Positions 23,488-34,063 of a stretch of 64,000 nt of DNA are shown here, piece by piece (position 1 is the stretch's first letter; every line of letters begins with the position of its first letter). Under the pieces are notes generated by a model, which saw only the letters and a program-made list of their open reading frames with translations, had not been told where the DNA came from and did no database searches. The stretch lies in contig RQOL01000920.1 of NCBI GenBank assembly GCA_013076295.1, positions 104,240 through 168,239 of the forward strand, written 5' to 3'. Position numbers and translations under genes: made by a program. This stretch comes from Sanderia malayensis (lineage: Eukaryota > Cnidaria > Scyphozoa > Semaeostomeae > Pelagiidae).

Positions 23488-24396
23488 CTAGCCGGGGGAG
23501 CTCGCGTTCGCTCGCTTCCCGGAGGGGGGCAAGTGAAAAAACTTAGTGTGGTCGGCGCACTTTGTGCGCTGCATTCGCTAATGCTCATGCCCCTTTCGAC
23601 CACACTTACAATGGGTTAACTCGCTGCACTCGCCTGTGGTAGGCGCACTTCATGCGCTGCATTCGCGAACGCTCATGCCCCTTTCGACCCCACTTACAAT
23701 GGGATAGCTCGCTGCGCTCGCCTGTGGTCGGCGCACTTTGAGCGCTGCATTCGCTAACGCTCATGCCCCTTTCAACCCCACATACAATGGGTTAGCTCGC
23801 TGCTCTCGCCTGTCTATCCATTATCAAGAAACATTGACTGATAGGGCGCACTTTGTGCGCTGCATTCGCTAATGCTCGTGCCTCTGCCTACTCCTCTTAC
23901 ACAGCTTGGCTCGCTCCACTCGCCTGATAATCCCTGATAAAACTTTGGGCTTGTTTACATTAGGCCTAAGCATCGCAACTGTTCTCGTGAAGTCGGAAAA
24001 GAGCCAATCAAATTGCAGCAAATGGCGAAACGTGTCACGTGAACAGCGAACGCTTTGTTCGAAATTGGAGTTCGCGACGCGAATTTGGAAGTTTCGCCAG
24101 CGTAAACCGTCGTTTTTTCGTGAAAGCCAATTAGGCGAACTTTAACAAAGAATTTCCTAATCTTTTAGTCGAAACTGTAAGCTCTCATATAGATAGCTTT
24201 CTGGTTCAACCGGCAAGGAACAACTCACTTAAAAATAGGGCAGATTAAGGGCCTCAGAAAAAAACCTTTATGGATACCTCGTTCGCTGTTTCGGCCCATT
24301 GTTTTGAGGCGTTTGACCTATTGTTTCAGGTCGAATCTTTTGTGTTTAGCAAGGAAAGTGCGTCATCACGTGACTCCGCAGAATATATACATTAGA
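23488..24396 (-). mobile_element. Non-autonomous Helitron, type II (upstream unit of dimer)
   Basis: Read on minus, it begins TCTAATGTATATATTCTGCG at 24396, with a CACGTG near the start, and ends CCCCCGGCTAG at 23488. That gives a 5' TC and 3' CTAG with a GC-rich hairpin-capable end, as in Helitrons, which move by rolling-circle replication. Inside are about four tandem ~95-bp repeats (23550-23910) containing GCGCACTTTGTGCGC-like palindromes. It codes for nothing, so it would need Rep/Hel from elsewhere. The same family occurs at 57572-58410. Confidence 0.7.
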
Positions 24397-24771
24397 AGGT
24401 AATATTTTTGTGCCACATCATTCGTTTCACTTACGGATAAAGCTCATTTCAACACTTTGAATAATCCCCCCTCGATTGTTAATTTTTCATTTTGCTCAAA
24501 CTATTAGATGAATACCAGAATCAAATGCTTTAAAGTGTTGATCATTCTCCTGAAGTAGCCATCAACAAAAATATAGAATAAGGTACGTGGTACGTAGTAT
24601 GTGGTACACATTATGACAGGGTGGTAAAATCATGGAATATCGTAAATCCTTATACATGCGAATGTAAAATGTGATACTACATTTGAATGTTAAGCATAAG
24701 TCAAGTGACCCACCCCAAAAAATACCTTACCCTTTTAAACCTCTTACCCGCAACTTTTTGCATAACTTAAG

Positions 24772-25565
24772 TTGCGGGAGATATTTCAATTCATTTGTTT
24801 CGTATTTCATCAGACAAAGCAAAGATTAACATCAATTAAAAAGAAAAAGGATGCTCTGATAAACTCTGTTGACGATAACAACATAAGAAAAGGAGATGAA
24901 ATGATTGCAAATTGGGAAGCAGATCTCAGAGAAAAACCTAAAGCTACTTCTTATCTTGCAAACTCTATTGTTCATTATTCTTCAAGTATTCAACATGTAG
25001 GTACATTGCTTAAATTTTGAATCAATCGAATTTTTCAATGTCATTCACTCCTTCCATGTTTTTATTTCATTTCAGCATCTTTAAATCGAAATAGCTCAAC
25101 TACAATTGTAGATCAATCGGCTGAATATTTTAAGTTACATGAAGAGCTATTTTCAGTACCAATCGTTGAGAAATTCATGGATAACATAGATAAAGCCAAT
25201 AGTATATTGACAGGTTGGACACGAATTATGAAGAACTCTATGTTCATTGCTATGAGATTTTGATGAAGAGAACTTCGGGTGTCTTTGTCTTTTAACAGTA
25301 GTTAATTATTTGCAACAGGTTTAGGGCAAGAAGAGCTATATGTTTACTGAACAACACCAAGGAAAGTTATGGCTGTAAGAAAAACAAATGGCAGTGGTCG
25401 AAAAGAAACTATTTTATGAGAGTAGTTGTGCCAAGGAAGATGCTTTACGTAATGGCAAAGAACAGTTAACTGAACAAACCATTGATGTTTTGAGTACACG
25501 GCTTGTACATATTTATATCAATCTTAAACAGCAAAAGCTTGCAGTATCCACATTATCAGGTAAAT
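24772..25565 (+). pseudogene. KDZ copy B, coiled C-terminal exons
   Basis: QRLTSIKKKKDALINSVDDN then MIANWEADLREKP (about 24820-24940), EYFKLHEELFSVPIVEKFMD with DKANSILTG (about 25115-25215), and ALRNGKEQLTEQTIDVLSTR with LVHIYINLKQQKLA (about 25445-25560). Copy D has matching blocks (IDKWEAQLRT, TDKAESIVIG, DGKQQVIDQNLELYKTRILH) and copy A has SWEREFRS and TDAASSIISG. The Lys/Glu/Leu pattern suggests helical coiled segments. It lies beyond the Helitron dimer and completes copy B. Confidence 0.6.
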
Positions 25566-25923
25566 AATCACAAAAATAATAAGGGCAATTAATAGGGGAA
25601 CCTTTTTTGATGAGAGACTGAATGGAGCTTCACGAAAGTCAGAGGAAGAGGCTGTTCGGGTTAAGGTTGGAGTTCTGGTTAAGAATAGGGCTAATAATCA
25701 TATGCTTATTAAAAACTTCAATTAATTTAGGACTTCATTTAACATTCTACACTAGGGTCCCAAAAGTATTGCAACGTCTGATGAAAAATGGCATCTAGAA
25801 GTGGCCCTAGGCCTGAGCAAGATAATTTATATACAAATCTAAGACTACCAAATGGGTTTCAATAGCGATTTTCTTTTGCAGAAATATACTTAAAATTTCA
25901 TACATTTTCAAATGAAAACATAA
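25566..25923. other. No gene recognised
   Basis: AT-rich DNA between the last KDZ copy B exon and the THAP-bearing inverted-repeat element. I see no conserved motif. Confidence 0.4.
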
Positions 25924-27102
25924 TTAAAGGAGAACTGACATGCCAAAATAATTTTGCCTAAATCGGGAGAAACAATGCCGGAGATTTCAAATATCAAGTT
26001 CGTTTTTGCCAAAAGTCATTCATTTTCGAGTTATAGGCTGTTGAAATACGAATTTCAGAATCCTGAGAATTTCACCGAGTTTAAGCGAGAGCCACCGACA
26101 GCGTGTGATGTCAAAATACCATGTTGTCTCGGCCACGACGGTCAAAGCACAAGGAAAAGGCACTTCAATATTTATATTCTTGCTTTGAAGGCATTTCTGT
26201 GTTTAACCAGCTAGGAAATACGTTTATAACTTATAAGAAATGTCTGAAGACTTAAGTCATGACTTAAAATACCCGGATATTGTCAAGGGTGAAGCGATTC
26301 AGCCATTTTCATGTTTGAGCTGAATCCTGAGGCAGCAATGGCAGCAAGCGAGTGTGATGACGGTTGGGTGAATGATCATGAAAATGATGATTTTACATCG
26401 AAAGGATTGCAAAAACAGATTGGCAGGACTTTTTTTATGTATATTTGCCGTTTCTATGAACCAAATCTTTCATTATTCTGTCTTGAATTGCTCGTCATAA
26501 ATCTCACATGACACTTCCTCTTTGGCGAAGAAAAGTCTAATCAACTGTGGGATGGGAATGGCATCTGGCTCCAATGCAAGCTTGAATTTCACTCCTTTCA
26601 CCTTCATCAAGGGTGGATTTCTTTGGAAACATGTTTCCTTGAAGTGACTTTTGCACAGCCTGGAAGCTTTGGTAGGGCTAAAGTTTACTAAACACATTTT
26701 CTCTATGCATCATTTACGAACAATTTTGTAAGAAGAAAACAAGAAAAGTGCTTTTCCAGTGCCACTACAGTTATAGGCAGAACATACAACCATTTTTGCA
26801 ATGTTTAACTGATAAATAACAACCCAGGAATCATTTCAATAGAAAGTTTTCATCCCTTCCTCGGAGATGATTCACTGTGTTATTGCCTCACGTTGATTTC
26901 AACATGGTATTTGTGATGTCAATAAAATCGTCACTGAAAGGGTGACGAAAATTGCAAAATAATCGGCAGTTTCCGAGTTTTTGGAAGGGCTGTAACTCGA
27001 AAATGAATGATTTTTTAGAAAAACGAGGTTGATATTTGAAATCTCCAGCATTGTTTCGCCCGATTTAGGCAGAATTATTTTGGCGTGTCGGTTCTCCTTT
27101 AA
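25924..27102. mobile_element. Inverted-repeat DNA element carrying a THAP domain (P-like, non-autonomous)
   Basis: It begins TTAAAGGAGAACTGACATGC and ends GTGTCGGTTCTCCTTTAA. The arms run about 120 bp inward and share CCAAAATAATT-TGCCTAAATCGG and CATTCATTTTCGAGTTA. The total length of about 1.18 kb is too short for a full transposase. The only domain is the THAP finger on the minus strand. THAP domains are the DNA-binding parts of P-type transposases, so an internally deleted P-like element is the likeliest origin. I found no clean 8-bp target duplication. Confidence 0.6.
26473..26793 (-). pseudogene. THAP-domain fragment with one in-frame stop
   Basis: Minus-strand frame from an ATG at 26793: MVVCSAYNCSGTGK, then FLFSSYKIVRK, a TGA (near 26714), CIEKMC, SRLCKSHFKETCFQ and LALEPDAIPI. 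This is the C2CH pattern C-x4-C…C-x2-H of a THAP zinc finger, with the closing 'A-[VI]-P' motif. The stop falls where THAP domains have a conserved Trp, so TGG to TGA is likely. The domain would bind the element's own ends. No catalytic part follows. Confidence 0.65.
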
Positions 27103-27274
27103 AACTATACCATATTGTTTTACGAAAATTTATCGAAGTGGAGTAATCAAAACGCAAATAATTATAATTTCTGTCACTGAAAGCCACACAAATTCTCTAT
27201 CATTTAAAAGCGAATGTTTTAAAATTTTGAAAAGTATACCAATTTTTCATGTAACTATCTTGACCTGTTAAGTC

Positions 27275-27835
27275 TAGCCTGTGTACAGACTCAACTGGTT
27301 TGTTTGTGTTTTTGATAAGTTGAGGTGAATGGAAATTCTGAGGTTTCTCTCCAGTAGAGTCTGTGCATCTGTGACAGAAAACGTGTCTGCTGACATCAGC
27401 ATTTTGTTTTCATCGAATCAAACCGGAAGTGGATCCTCGCTTCCCCTCACTTTACTTTTATTCAAGATGGCCACGCCCATGCAGCGTGTGGACGAGTTTG
27501 GTTAGACAATTCCAATAAAAAATGGAACTGGCAATCAAAATATGTAGGATTTGTAGGGTAGAAATAATTTTAAATCACAATTTCAATTTCAATTCATAAC
27601 GGAATGGCCGGCCTTCGTTTTTTTGCTACGCCATTTTGAATTGAAAGGGAAGGGAACAGAACAATAGAAATAGCGTTAGCCAATCACCTTTGGTTCCCCA
27701 ATCCTTGGGAGCCGCACGTGACCTCAGACACGTGTTCTGTCACAGATGCACAGACTCTACTGGAGAGAAACCTCAGAATTTCCATTCACCTCAATTTATC
27801 AAAAACACAAACCAGTTGAGTCTGTACACAGGCTA
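27275..27835. mobile_element. 561-bp MITE with ~115-bp inverted repeats and 8-bp target duplication
   Basis: The left end TAGCCTGTGTACAGACTCAA and the right end TTGAGTCTGTACACAGGCTA are complementary. The arms extend inward through CTCCAGTAGAGTCTGTGCAT. GTTAAGTC flanks both sides (27267-27274 and 27836-27843). The flanks also allow a 9-bp reading (GTTAAGTCT). An 8-bp duplication fits hAT- or P-type mobilisation and a 9-bp one fits Mutator-like. It codes for nothing. Confidence 0.8.
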
Positions 27836-27843
27836 GTTAAGTC

Positions 27844-28384
27844 TGGTTCCCACTAGGACATAAAGGGCTAAGCGCGTCAGGAAAGCTAGAGTTAACATGT
27901 TATGTCCACCATGTTTCCATTGGGGTTCGATGGGCTAAGTGCATCAAGAAATTTAGGTTTTAAGTTGTTAAACACTTTAACCCCCACACGTTTCCACTAT
28001 GGTTATTACTGGGTTTAAATGTAAACGAGTCACCCATGAGCAATAGCAAGGCTTTGTTGATCCAAAATGGTGTAATCACAAAACAAACAAATAACCTCAA
28101 CTGTGGATATTATAAGTTTCTCTCGTAAGAGAAGACTGCGAGCCAAGAGGGGAAAAATACTAGCAAAATTTTGGGTTAAACAATATTTAAGTCAAAGGCC
28201 AGTGGTGAATATTACAGCTTGTATAAAGAATTGAGATTGCAGGATCGGGGCAAGGCACATTGTCCAAGCATTGTTTGTGACATTCTTGTCCTTATAATCT
28301 TTTTTCTTTTGGCATAAAGGCAAGGATAATTTTTACCACTTCAGATAATTTTTCACCAACCTGCTCATTTTCTTGAACAATTAG
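27844..28384. other. No gene recognised
   Basis: Possible 5' part of KDZ copy D may be hidden here, but I see no zinc exon or SPQ block like those in copies A and B. AT-rich and without clear repeats. Confidence 0.35.
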
Positions 28385-30060
28385 TGGAGAAGGAAGACCA
28401 TATTATGAAGACGTATTCATTTCAAATGACGAATACATACAAAAACATATGGAACGCTTATACGCGAAAATGGATAGCCGGGTATTTCAAAAATCATGAA
28501 ATAGAATGGAATCTTAGCATCATCTGAAATTGCTTTATATTTTGAGAATTGTGGACTAGAATCGGTTATCTTGACCCTTAATATGTATATTATCCTAACC
28601 TGTATATTATTTTAACATCTTTGTTCATAGTATTATTCCAATAAGATGTGTGAAGGTCCGTATTGGCAAGCAGCAAGGTCCCATTCAAAGAAAAGCTTTG
28701 CCACTTTAGATGAAACATAGCTTCTTGTGGCCATGTGCCATCGTGTGATTGCATTAAAAGCGGTAAACATGTTTGTTGGTGAGCAGTATGGCTAGACGCT
28801 ATATTTGCATCAAGGTCTGGCATATCAAATAAAAATGCGGTTGTTGCGGCTTGGCATTATGTGCAAGTACTGGTCGTAGATAGAAAAAGTAGCCACAAAG
28901 TTCCCGGAGCTGGCCTACCTTTTGAATTCTAATCAAGATTTTTCTGTGACGCATGGAAAGGCTCACTCTTTAGATTGTCAGGTATATACTTTATACTGGC
29001 ATCGTATTCAGATCCTGGTTGTTATTTTCCTAATACTGCAAGTGTGTGAAAAATTTGCTTTATTGTTTAGATGGTGTGGAATGGAGTTTACCAGAAGTCA
29101 GCTGCCATGTCTACAGGAGAAAGCATGGAACAACTTTTTTCTTCTCTTGTCAAATGTGGAATCACAAGTAAAATGATGAATGCAGCAAGTAATGAAAAAT
29201 CTTTTGGACAGATATTGATAAACTTCAAATGTAATTTTTAGATCGTAGTAACATGCTGACAGAAAGAACCAGTTTTTGGAATAACAGAAAAATCTTTCTA
29301 TTACCCTGAGGGATCAGTATTTGAAGGTACTGCTTTTTCTCAAGTGTAACACTTTGCTAATGTCATACTGTGTTATTTTATAGTATCATTTCTACACGTT
29401 TTTCGTATTTTCATACTGCAAAAAAATGAGAAAGTTTACGGGCGAGAAAGCTGTACATCTGCATGGAAAAGTCATTTCAGACTGCACAATTGATAAATGG
29501 GAAGCCCAATTGAGAACAAATGCTCAATGTATGTTTTTTCCAGTTCAACTTTGGTAAAAAGCATCAAGTTTGACAATTTCCCCTTTCTGTAATGTGATGT
29601 CTCATTTATCTTAGGTTGGGGATAAATACTTCTCCGATTATATCGGGTCAACTTGAAGAGTATTTCAAGTTGACTCAGGAGTATGAAACCTCCAACGTCT
29701 TTGAGGTGCTTGCAAATTCAACTGACAAAGCTGAAAGTATAGTAATTGGTGAGCTTTATTTGATAGTCTAATTCAAATTTCGGTTTTTTCAATTGCTAAC
29801 CATAACTTTGGTGTCTTTATTACTTATGATAGGCCAAGAAGAAGTTTTTGAAGCTGCTTCAAAGATCCGAAAAGACATGAAACAGAAAAAGATTGAGAAA
29901 CTCTAAGAGAAACGTTTGTCTGGTGGCTCTACTCGTGCAGATGTTTATGATGGAAAACAGCAGGTGATAGACCAGAACCTTGAATTGTATAAAACAAGGA
30001 TCCTTCACTTGTACCTTCAATTTAATCAATTGCAAGAACAAACTATTAAATACAAATGAA
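28385..30060 (+). pseudogene. KDZ-type transposase gene, copy D (5'-truncated)
   Basis: Exons: 28385-28481 (PYYEDVFISNDEYIQKHMER), core about 28640-28981, 29071-29188 (STGESMEQLFSSLVKCGITS), about 29242-29326 (TSFWNNRKIFLLP), about 29430-29528 (IDKWEAQLRT), about 29614-29746 and 29833-30059 (EVFEAASKIRKDMKQ… ending IKYK and a stop). The core reads WQAARSHSKKSFATLDET, a TAG, VAMCHRVIALKAVNMF, VGEQYG, then LRLGIMCKYWS and VTHGKAHSLDCQ. Where copy B has QDITCKY this copy has LGIMCKY, so the second catalytic Asp is Gly. Several stops add to the damage. Same strand as copy B. Confidence 0.65.
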
Positions 30061-32575
30061 GAAACAGCAACTTGCATTTAAATATACTCAAACTTTTTAC
30101 ACAACAAAAAATTTAGAAAAATAGAATGTTTTATTTGAAACAACGAGAACATTAGCAAAACAAAATACAGACGAGGAACGTAGCTACAGCATTATTATCC
30201 ATAAAATTTATGACAGTAATAATTACAAATTATCATCCATTGAAGCAGAAACATAGCAAATTAATAAATGAAAATCATTTTAAATATAACATTAATTGCT
30301 GCCACGTAGCAGAACGAAGTGAAGCAGCGCAGCAGAATATGATATTGTCCTTGTTGAGAAAAAATCTTGTTTGTATCTTTGTGGCAATGACAATTACTTT
30401 GTGGCAATTATATATATATTGGAGCACATATTAGAAGCTCCAAATTAAATGGTTCAGTTATAAGGAATACCATTATGCGTGGGGCAATGTGATCGCTTAT
30501 GCTTTCCCATCTTTAGCCACATACGCTTTTCCGTCCTCCACTACGAGGTATGATGAAGGAGAAGAACTGGGTAGAGAAGGGGTGGTAGAAGAAGCAATTG
30601 TTGAAAGTGATGCAACAGAAATTTTGAACAAATAATAGAAGAAGAAGAAGTAGTGTTTGAAAGTGAATAAACAGAAGGCCTTGAAGAAATAACAGAAGAA
30701 GAAAAAGAAGTGATTGAAAGTGAAGAAACAGAAGCTTTTGAAGATGTGACCGAAGAAGGGGATGAAACAGAGGAAGAAGAAGTCACTAAATGTGGAACAG
30801 ATGGTGCTATTGCAGAAGAGATAACTCGAAATGATTCAGGAGAGGTACAAACTGGAATAGGGGCTGTAAGGGTGTAGCTGGCAGATTGAACAGAAGAAGT
30901 TAGAGTGTCAACAAGTGTCACTGAAAGTTCCTATGCTGAGTTACTAACTTGTATGGATGATGGATCAAAATTATCACCTGAAATGACGTAATATCAATAA
31001 ATACTAAAATCGTAGCGGCAAAGGTGTCTGCATCAAAGGCAACCCAGTCCACATGTTGTAGCCCCCATAGCCCTTTCGTGCCCCTCTTATTCTTTTCCAA
31101 AAACACTCTCAGTTATTCCCCTTCATCTCCTCCAGTGTCGAGGCTCTTTTAAAGATATTTCCACTTTTCTACTTTCGAAATTCTTCCCCCTCCGTTTTCC
31201 TGTAACGAGGCCTTTCTCTTTGGTGTGAGAGGATGGCGTGCCTGCTGTCTTGCTGGCCTTTCGTTTTGCGTGCAAGGGAGATGTCCAGAGCTTCACCACG
31301 GCGTCTGGATCATGTTAGCCTTCTCGAAATGACCGTTCCTGCGATGTCTTGCCTCGCTGAGCCTTTTCGAAACAATGAAACCCTGTTACGTTTCGCACTC
31401 ATCCGCTCGCATCCTTTGTTACCGTGGTCTTTGATTGACGAGGAAAGTGTTCAATTGATTTTTCATTTTCGAATTTGGGATGGGCAGGCAATGGCAAACC
31501 CAAAACCCAATGGATTTTTTTCGTTGGATAACTGAACTGTTATATTTTTGCTGCCGTTTTACTTTTTTCAATTCCAACCCAAAGCTTCAAGATTTAACTG
31601 GTAAGTGGCTAAGTTCTTTCTATTTGCCTTTACTAAACTTCTTTCTATGCCTCTTCTTATTATCGTGAATTCAATATATTCAGGTCAACTGGTTTATAGA
31701 GATTTTTAATACTAAAACGATGAATGATCAAATTCTGCTCTTATAATAACGGGCCTCGATACGACGACCTAAATCACGAATTTCAGAAACAGCAATTTCG
31801 GGATTTCACTGAACCGAAGGCATTCTAAACACGTGGAGTTGCCTAAAAGCTATTTTGGTGATTTACTATTGCCGATTCGCCATCCACAGGCAAACATTGT
31901 GGATTCATCTTTCATGTACATCATTTTCTTTCTGGATAAAATAAACCTGTGCTCACGCTGGAAAAGATTGCCTAAATTCCACATGGATTAAAAATTCTAC
32001 AAGTGCCCACAACTGACCGTAAGCTGCTATTCACGAACGTGGATTTGGCCTGTAAAATACGTGAGTGAATTGCTTAAAAACTTTAATTATCTGCTGTACT
32101 TAAAATCACCTTTATACTTTAACAATTTTGATATATACCTGCGTATTTAAAAGAATTTTACTAAGGGGCCCCACTAAACTTTTCATAACGCGCTTCTGTA
32201 TTGCTGTCTTGAAATTCGTGTAGTTGTAAACATGTGTTATTGAGTGTCATCTGTTGTATTAAAACGGTCTATTCTTTAATCGAAATCTCGAATGACATTG
32301 ATAAATTCAGTCCGAATCTGCTTTCTTATATTATGTACTCACAAATCTGATCCTTGGTTCACAAAGCATCTCTGCATGGGGTTCGAGTAGAGGCGTTTCT
32401 GCCACACCGGCTAAATTGCTGCTGAAAATTGTGCATCGGAGAAAACATGGACCTGGAACCACTTGGAATGGCAATCGAGGTTCAGAATTACATGCACCGT
32501 GTGTTCCGGGAATGGATGGAACTTTTAAAACTTGCATAATTTCAACTCAAAGTATATTACTTTGCATGTCCATCC
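30061..32575. other. No gene recognised; contains a GAA-rich tract
   Basis: Intergenic. From about 30540 to 30920 the plus strand is a GAAGAA/GAAACAGAAG-type low-complexity tract, which gives an artefactual Ser-rich frame on the minus strand. Elsewhere I see no domain, promoter or repeat I can support. Confidence 0.45.
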
Positions 32576-33722
32576 CACATTTGTTCACGATCGCTGTTCC
32601 ACTCAGATCAGAGGCAAAAACAACAGAAACCCACCCCACTTCTGTTCAAGATTGCTGTCCGACTCAGATCGAAGGCCAAAACAACAGAAACCCACCCCAC
32701 TTTTGTTGAAGATTGCTTTCCCACTCAGATCGAAGGCCAAAACAACAAAAACCCACCCCACTTCTGTTTAAGATCGCTGTCCCACTCAGGCCGAAGGCCA
32801 AAACAACAGAAACCCACCCCACCTTTGTTGAAGATTGCTTTCCCACTCAGATCGAAGGCCAAAACAACAGAAACCCAGCCCACTTCTGTTCAAGATCGCT
32901 GTCCCACTCAGATCGAAGGGCAAAGCAACAGAAGCCCACACCACTTTTGTTGAAGATCCCTGTCCCACTCAGATCGAAGGCCAAAACAACTGAAACCCAC
33001 CCCACTTCTGTTTAAGATCGCTGTTCCACTCACATCGAAGGCCAAAACAACAGAAACCCACCCCATTTTTGTTGAGAATCGCTGTTCCACTCACATCGAA
33101 GGCCAAAACAACAGAACCCCACCCCACCTTTGTTGAAGATCGCTGTTCCATTCACATCGAAGGCCAAAACAACAGAAACCCACCCCACTTTTGTTGAAGA
33201 TCGCTGTTCCACTCACATCGAAGGCCAAAACAACAGAAACCCACCCCACTATTGCTTAAGATCGCTATTCTCCTCAGATCGGAGGCCATGACAATGGAAA
33301 TCCCATCCCACTTTTGTTTAAGATCCCTGTTCCACTCACATCAAAGGTCAAAATAAGAGAAACCAACCCCAGTTTTGTTGAAGATCGCTGTTACACTCAG
33401 ATCGAAGGCCAAAACAACAGAAACCCACCCCACTTTTGTTGAAGATCGCTGTTCCACTCGCATCGAAGGCCAAAACAACAGAAACCCACCCCATTTTTGT
33501 TGAGGATCGCTGTTCCACTCACATCGAAGGTCAAAATAAGAGAAACCAACCCCAGTTTTGTTGAAGATCGCTGTTACACTGAGATCGAAGGCCAAAACAA
33601 CAGAAACCCACCCCACTTTTGTTGAAGATCGCTGTTCCACTGGCATCGAAGGCCAAAACAACAGAAACCCACCCCACTTTTGTTGAGGATCGCTGTTCCA
33701 CTCACATCGAAGGCCAAAACAC
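32576..33722. repeat. 61-bp minisatellite, about 19 copies
   Basis: Head-to-tail copies of a 61-bp unit around GATCGCTGTTCCACTCACATC, GAAGGCCAAAACAACAGAAA and CCCACCCCACTTTTGTTGAA. The spacing of 61 bp is steady. Copies differ by a few substitutions, and a two-unit variant (CAAAATAAGAGAAACCAACC) occurs twice, near 33345 and 33530, showing higher-order duplication. Because 61 is not a multiple of 3, all frames rotate through the unit, so the apparent small frames are not genes. It ends about 340 bp before the rve-type transposase start. Confidence 0.9.
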
Positions 33723-34063
33723 TAGGGAGGTGGTGCGAGAAGCGCGCCAGCCTTCCTAGTAAAAAATATAGATCAAGAATACAACACTTTGCACGATCGA
33801 GTTTTGCACTTTGCGCGATCGAGTTTTGCACTTTTTTTGCACTTTGCGTGATTAAGAATTATAGTTGGTACCTGTACCAGCTCCAACCAAAAAGTGGGGC
33901 GGACACCCGAGTGGAGGAGATAGATGTGCACCCATTCCACCCCGTGATAGATAGATGTGCACCCCGCCACCTCTGGTCTAGCCAACAGTTTTTGACGCCC
34001 CATTTTGAAAAGAGGACACAGCACACACCCTTGCCACCTTCAAATGCAAGAGATAGCAAAGAT

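Larger units (their letters stand above)
17024..25565 (+). pseudogene. KDZ-type transposase gene, copy B (two nested insertions)
   Basis: The most complete KDZ gene in the window. Blocks in order: Cys/His exon 17024-17230, SPQ exon about 17637-17795, CxxC/KVPR exon 18482-18660, catalytic core about 21570-21888, TGES exon about 22105-22170, FWNRRK exon to 22323 (resuming at 24397), and coiled C-terminal exons about 24800-25015, 25077-25210 and 25320-25565. A 2.5-kb inverted-repeat element sits in the intron between KVPR and the core. A Helitron dimer sits inside the FWNRRK exon. The core keeps both recognisable acidic blocks, but stops and frameshifts occur in most exons, so the gene is dead. 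Orientation is opposite to copy A. Confidence 0.65.

Noticed and set aside
25924..27102. piggyBac element, because both ends show TTAA
   Set aside because: The next bases (AGGAGAAC) do not fit piggyBac tips, and the only domain is THAP; TTAA here is part of the shared inverted end.
30541..30921. Serine-rich minus-strand frame of 126 codons
   Set aside because: It mirrors a GAAGAA-rich tract; no domain, start context or splice evidence.
31233..31535. Plus-strand 100-codon frame starting MACLLSCWPFV
   Set aside because: No recognisable family or repeat copy; length is within chance for this composition.
32664..33661. Sixty-codon minus-strand frames across 32.6-33.7 kb
   Set aside because: They recur with the 61-bp minisatellite period and reflect the repeat, not genes.
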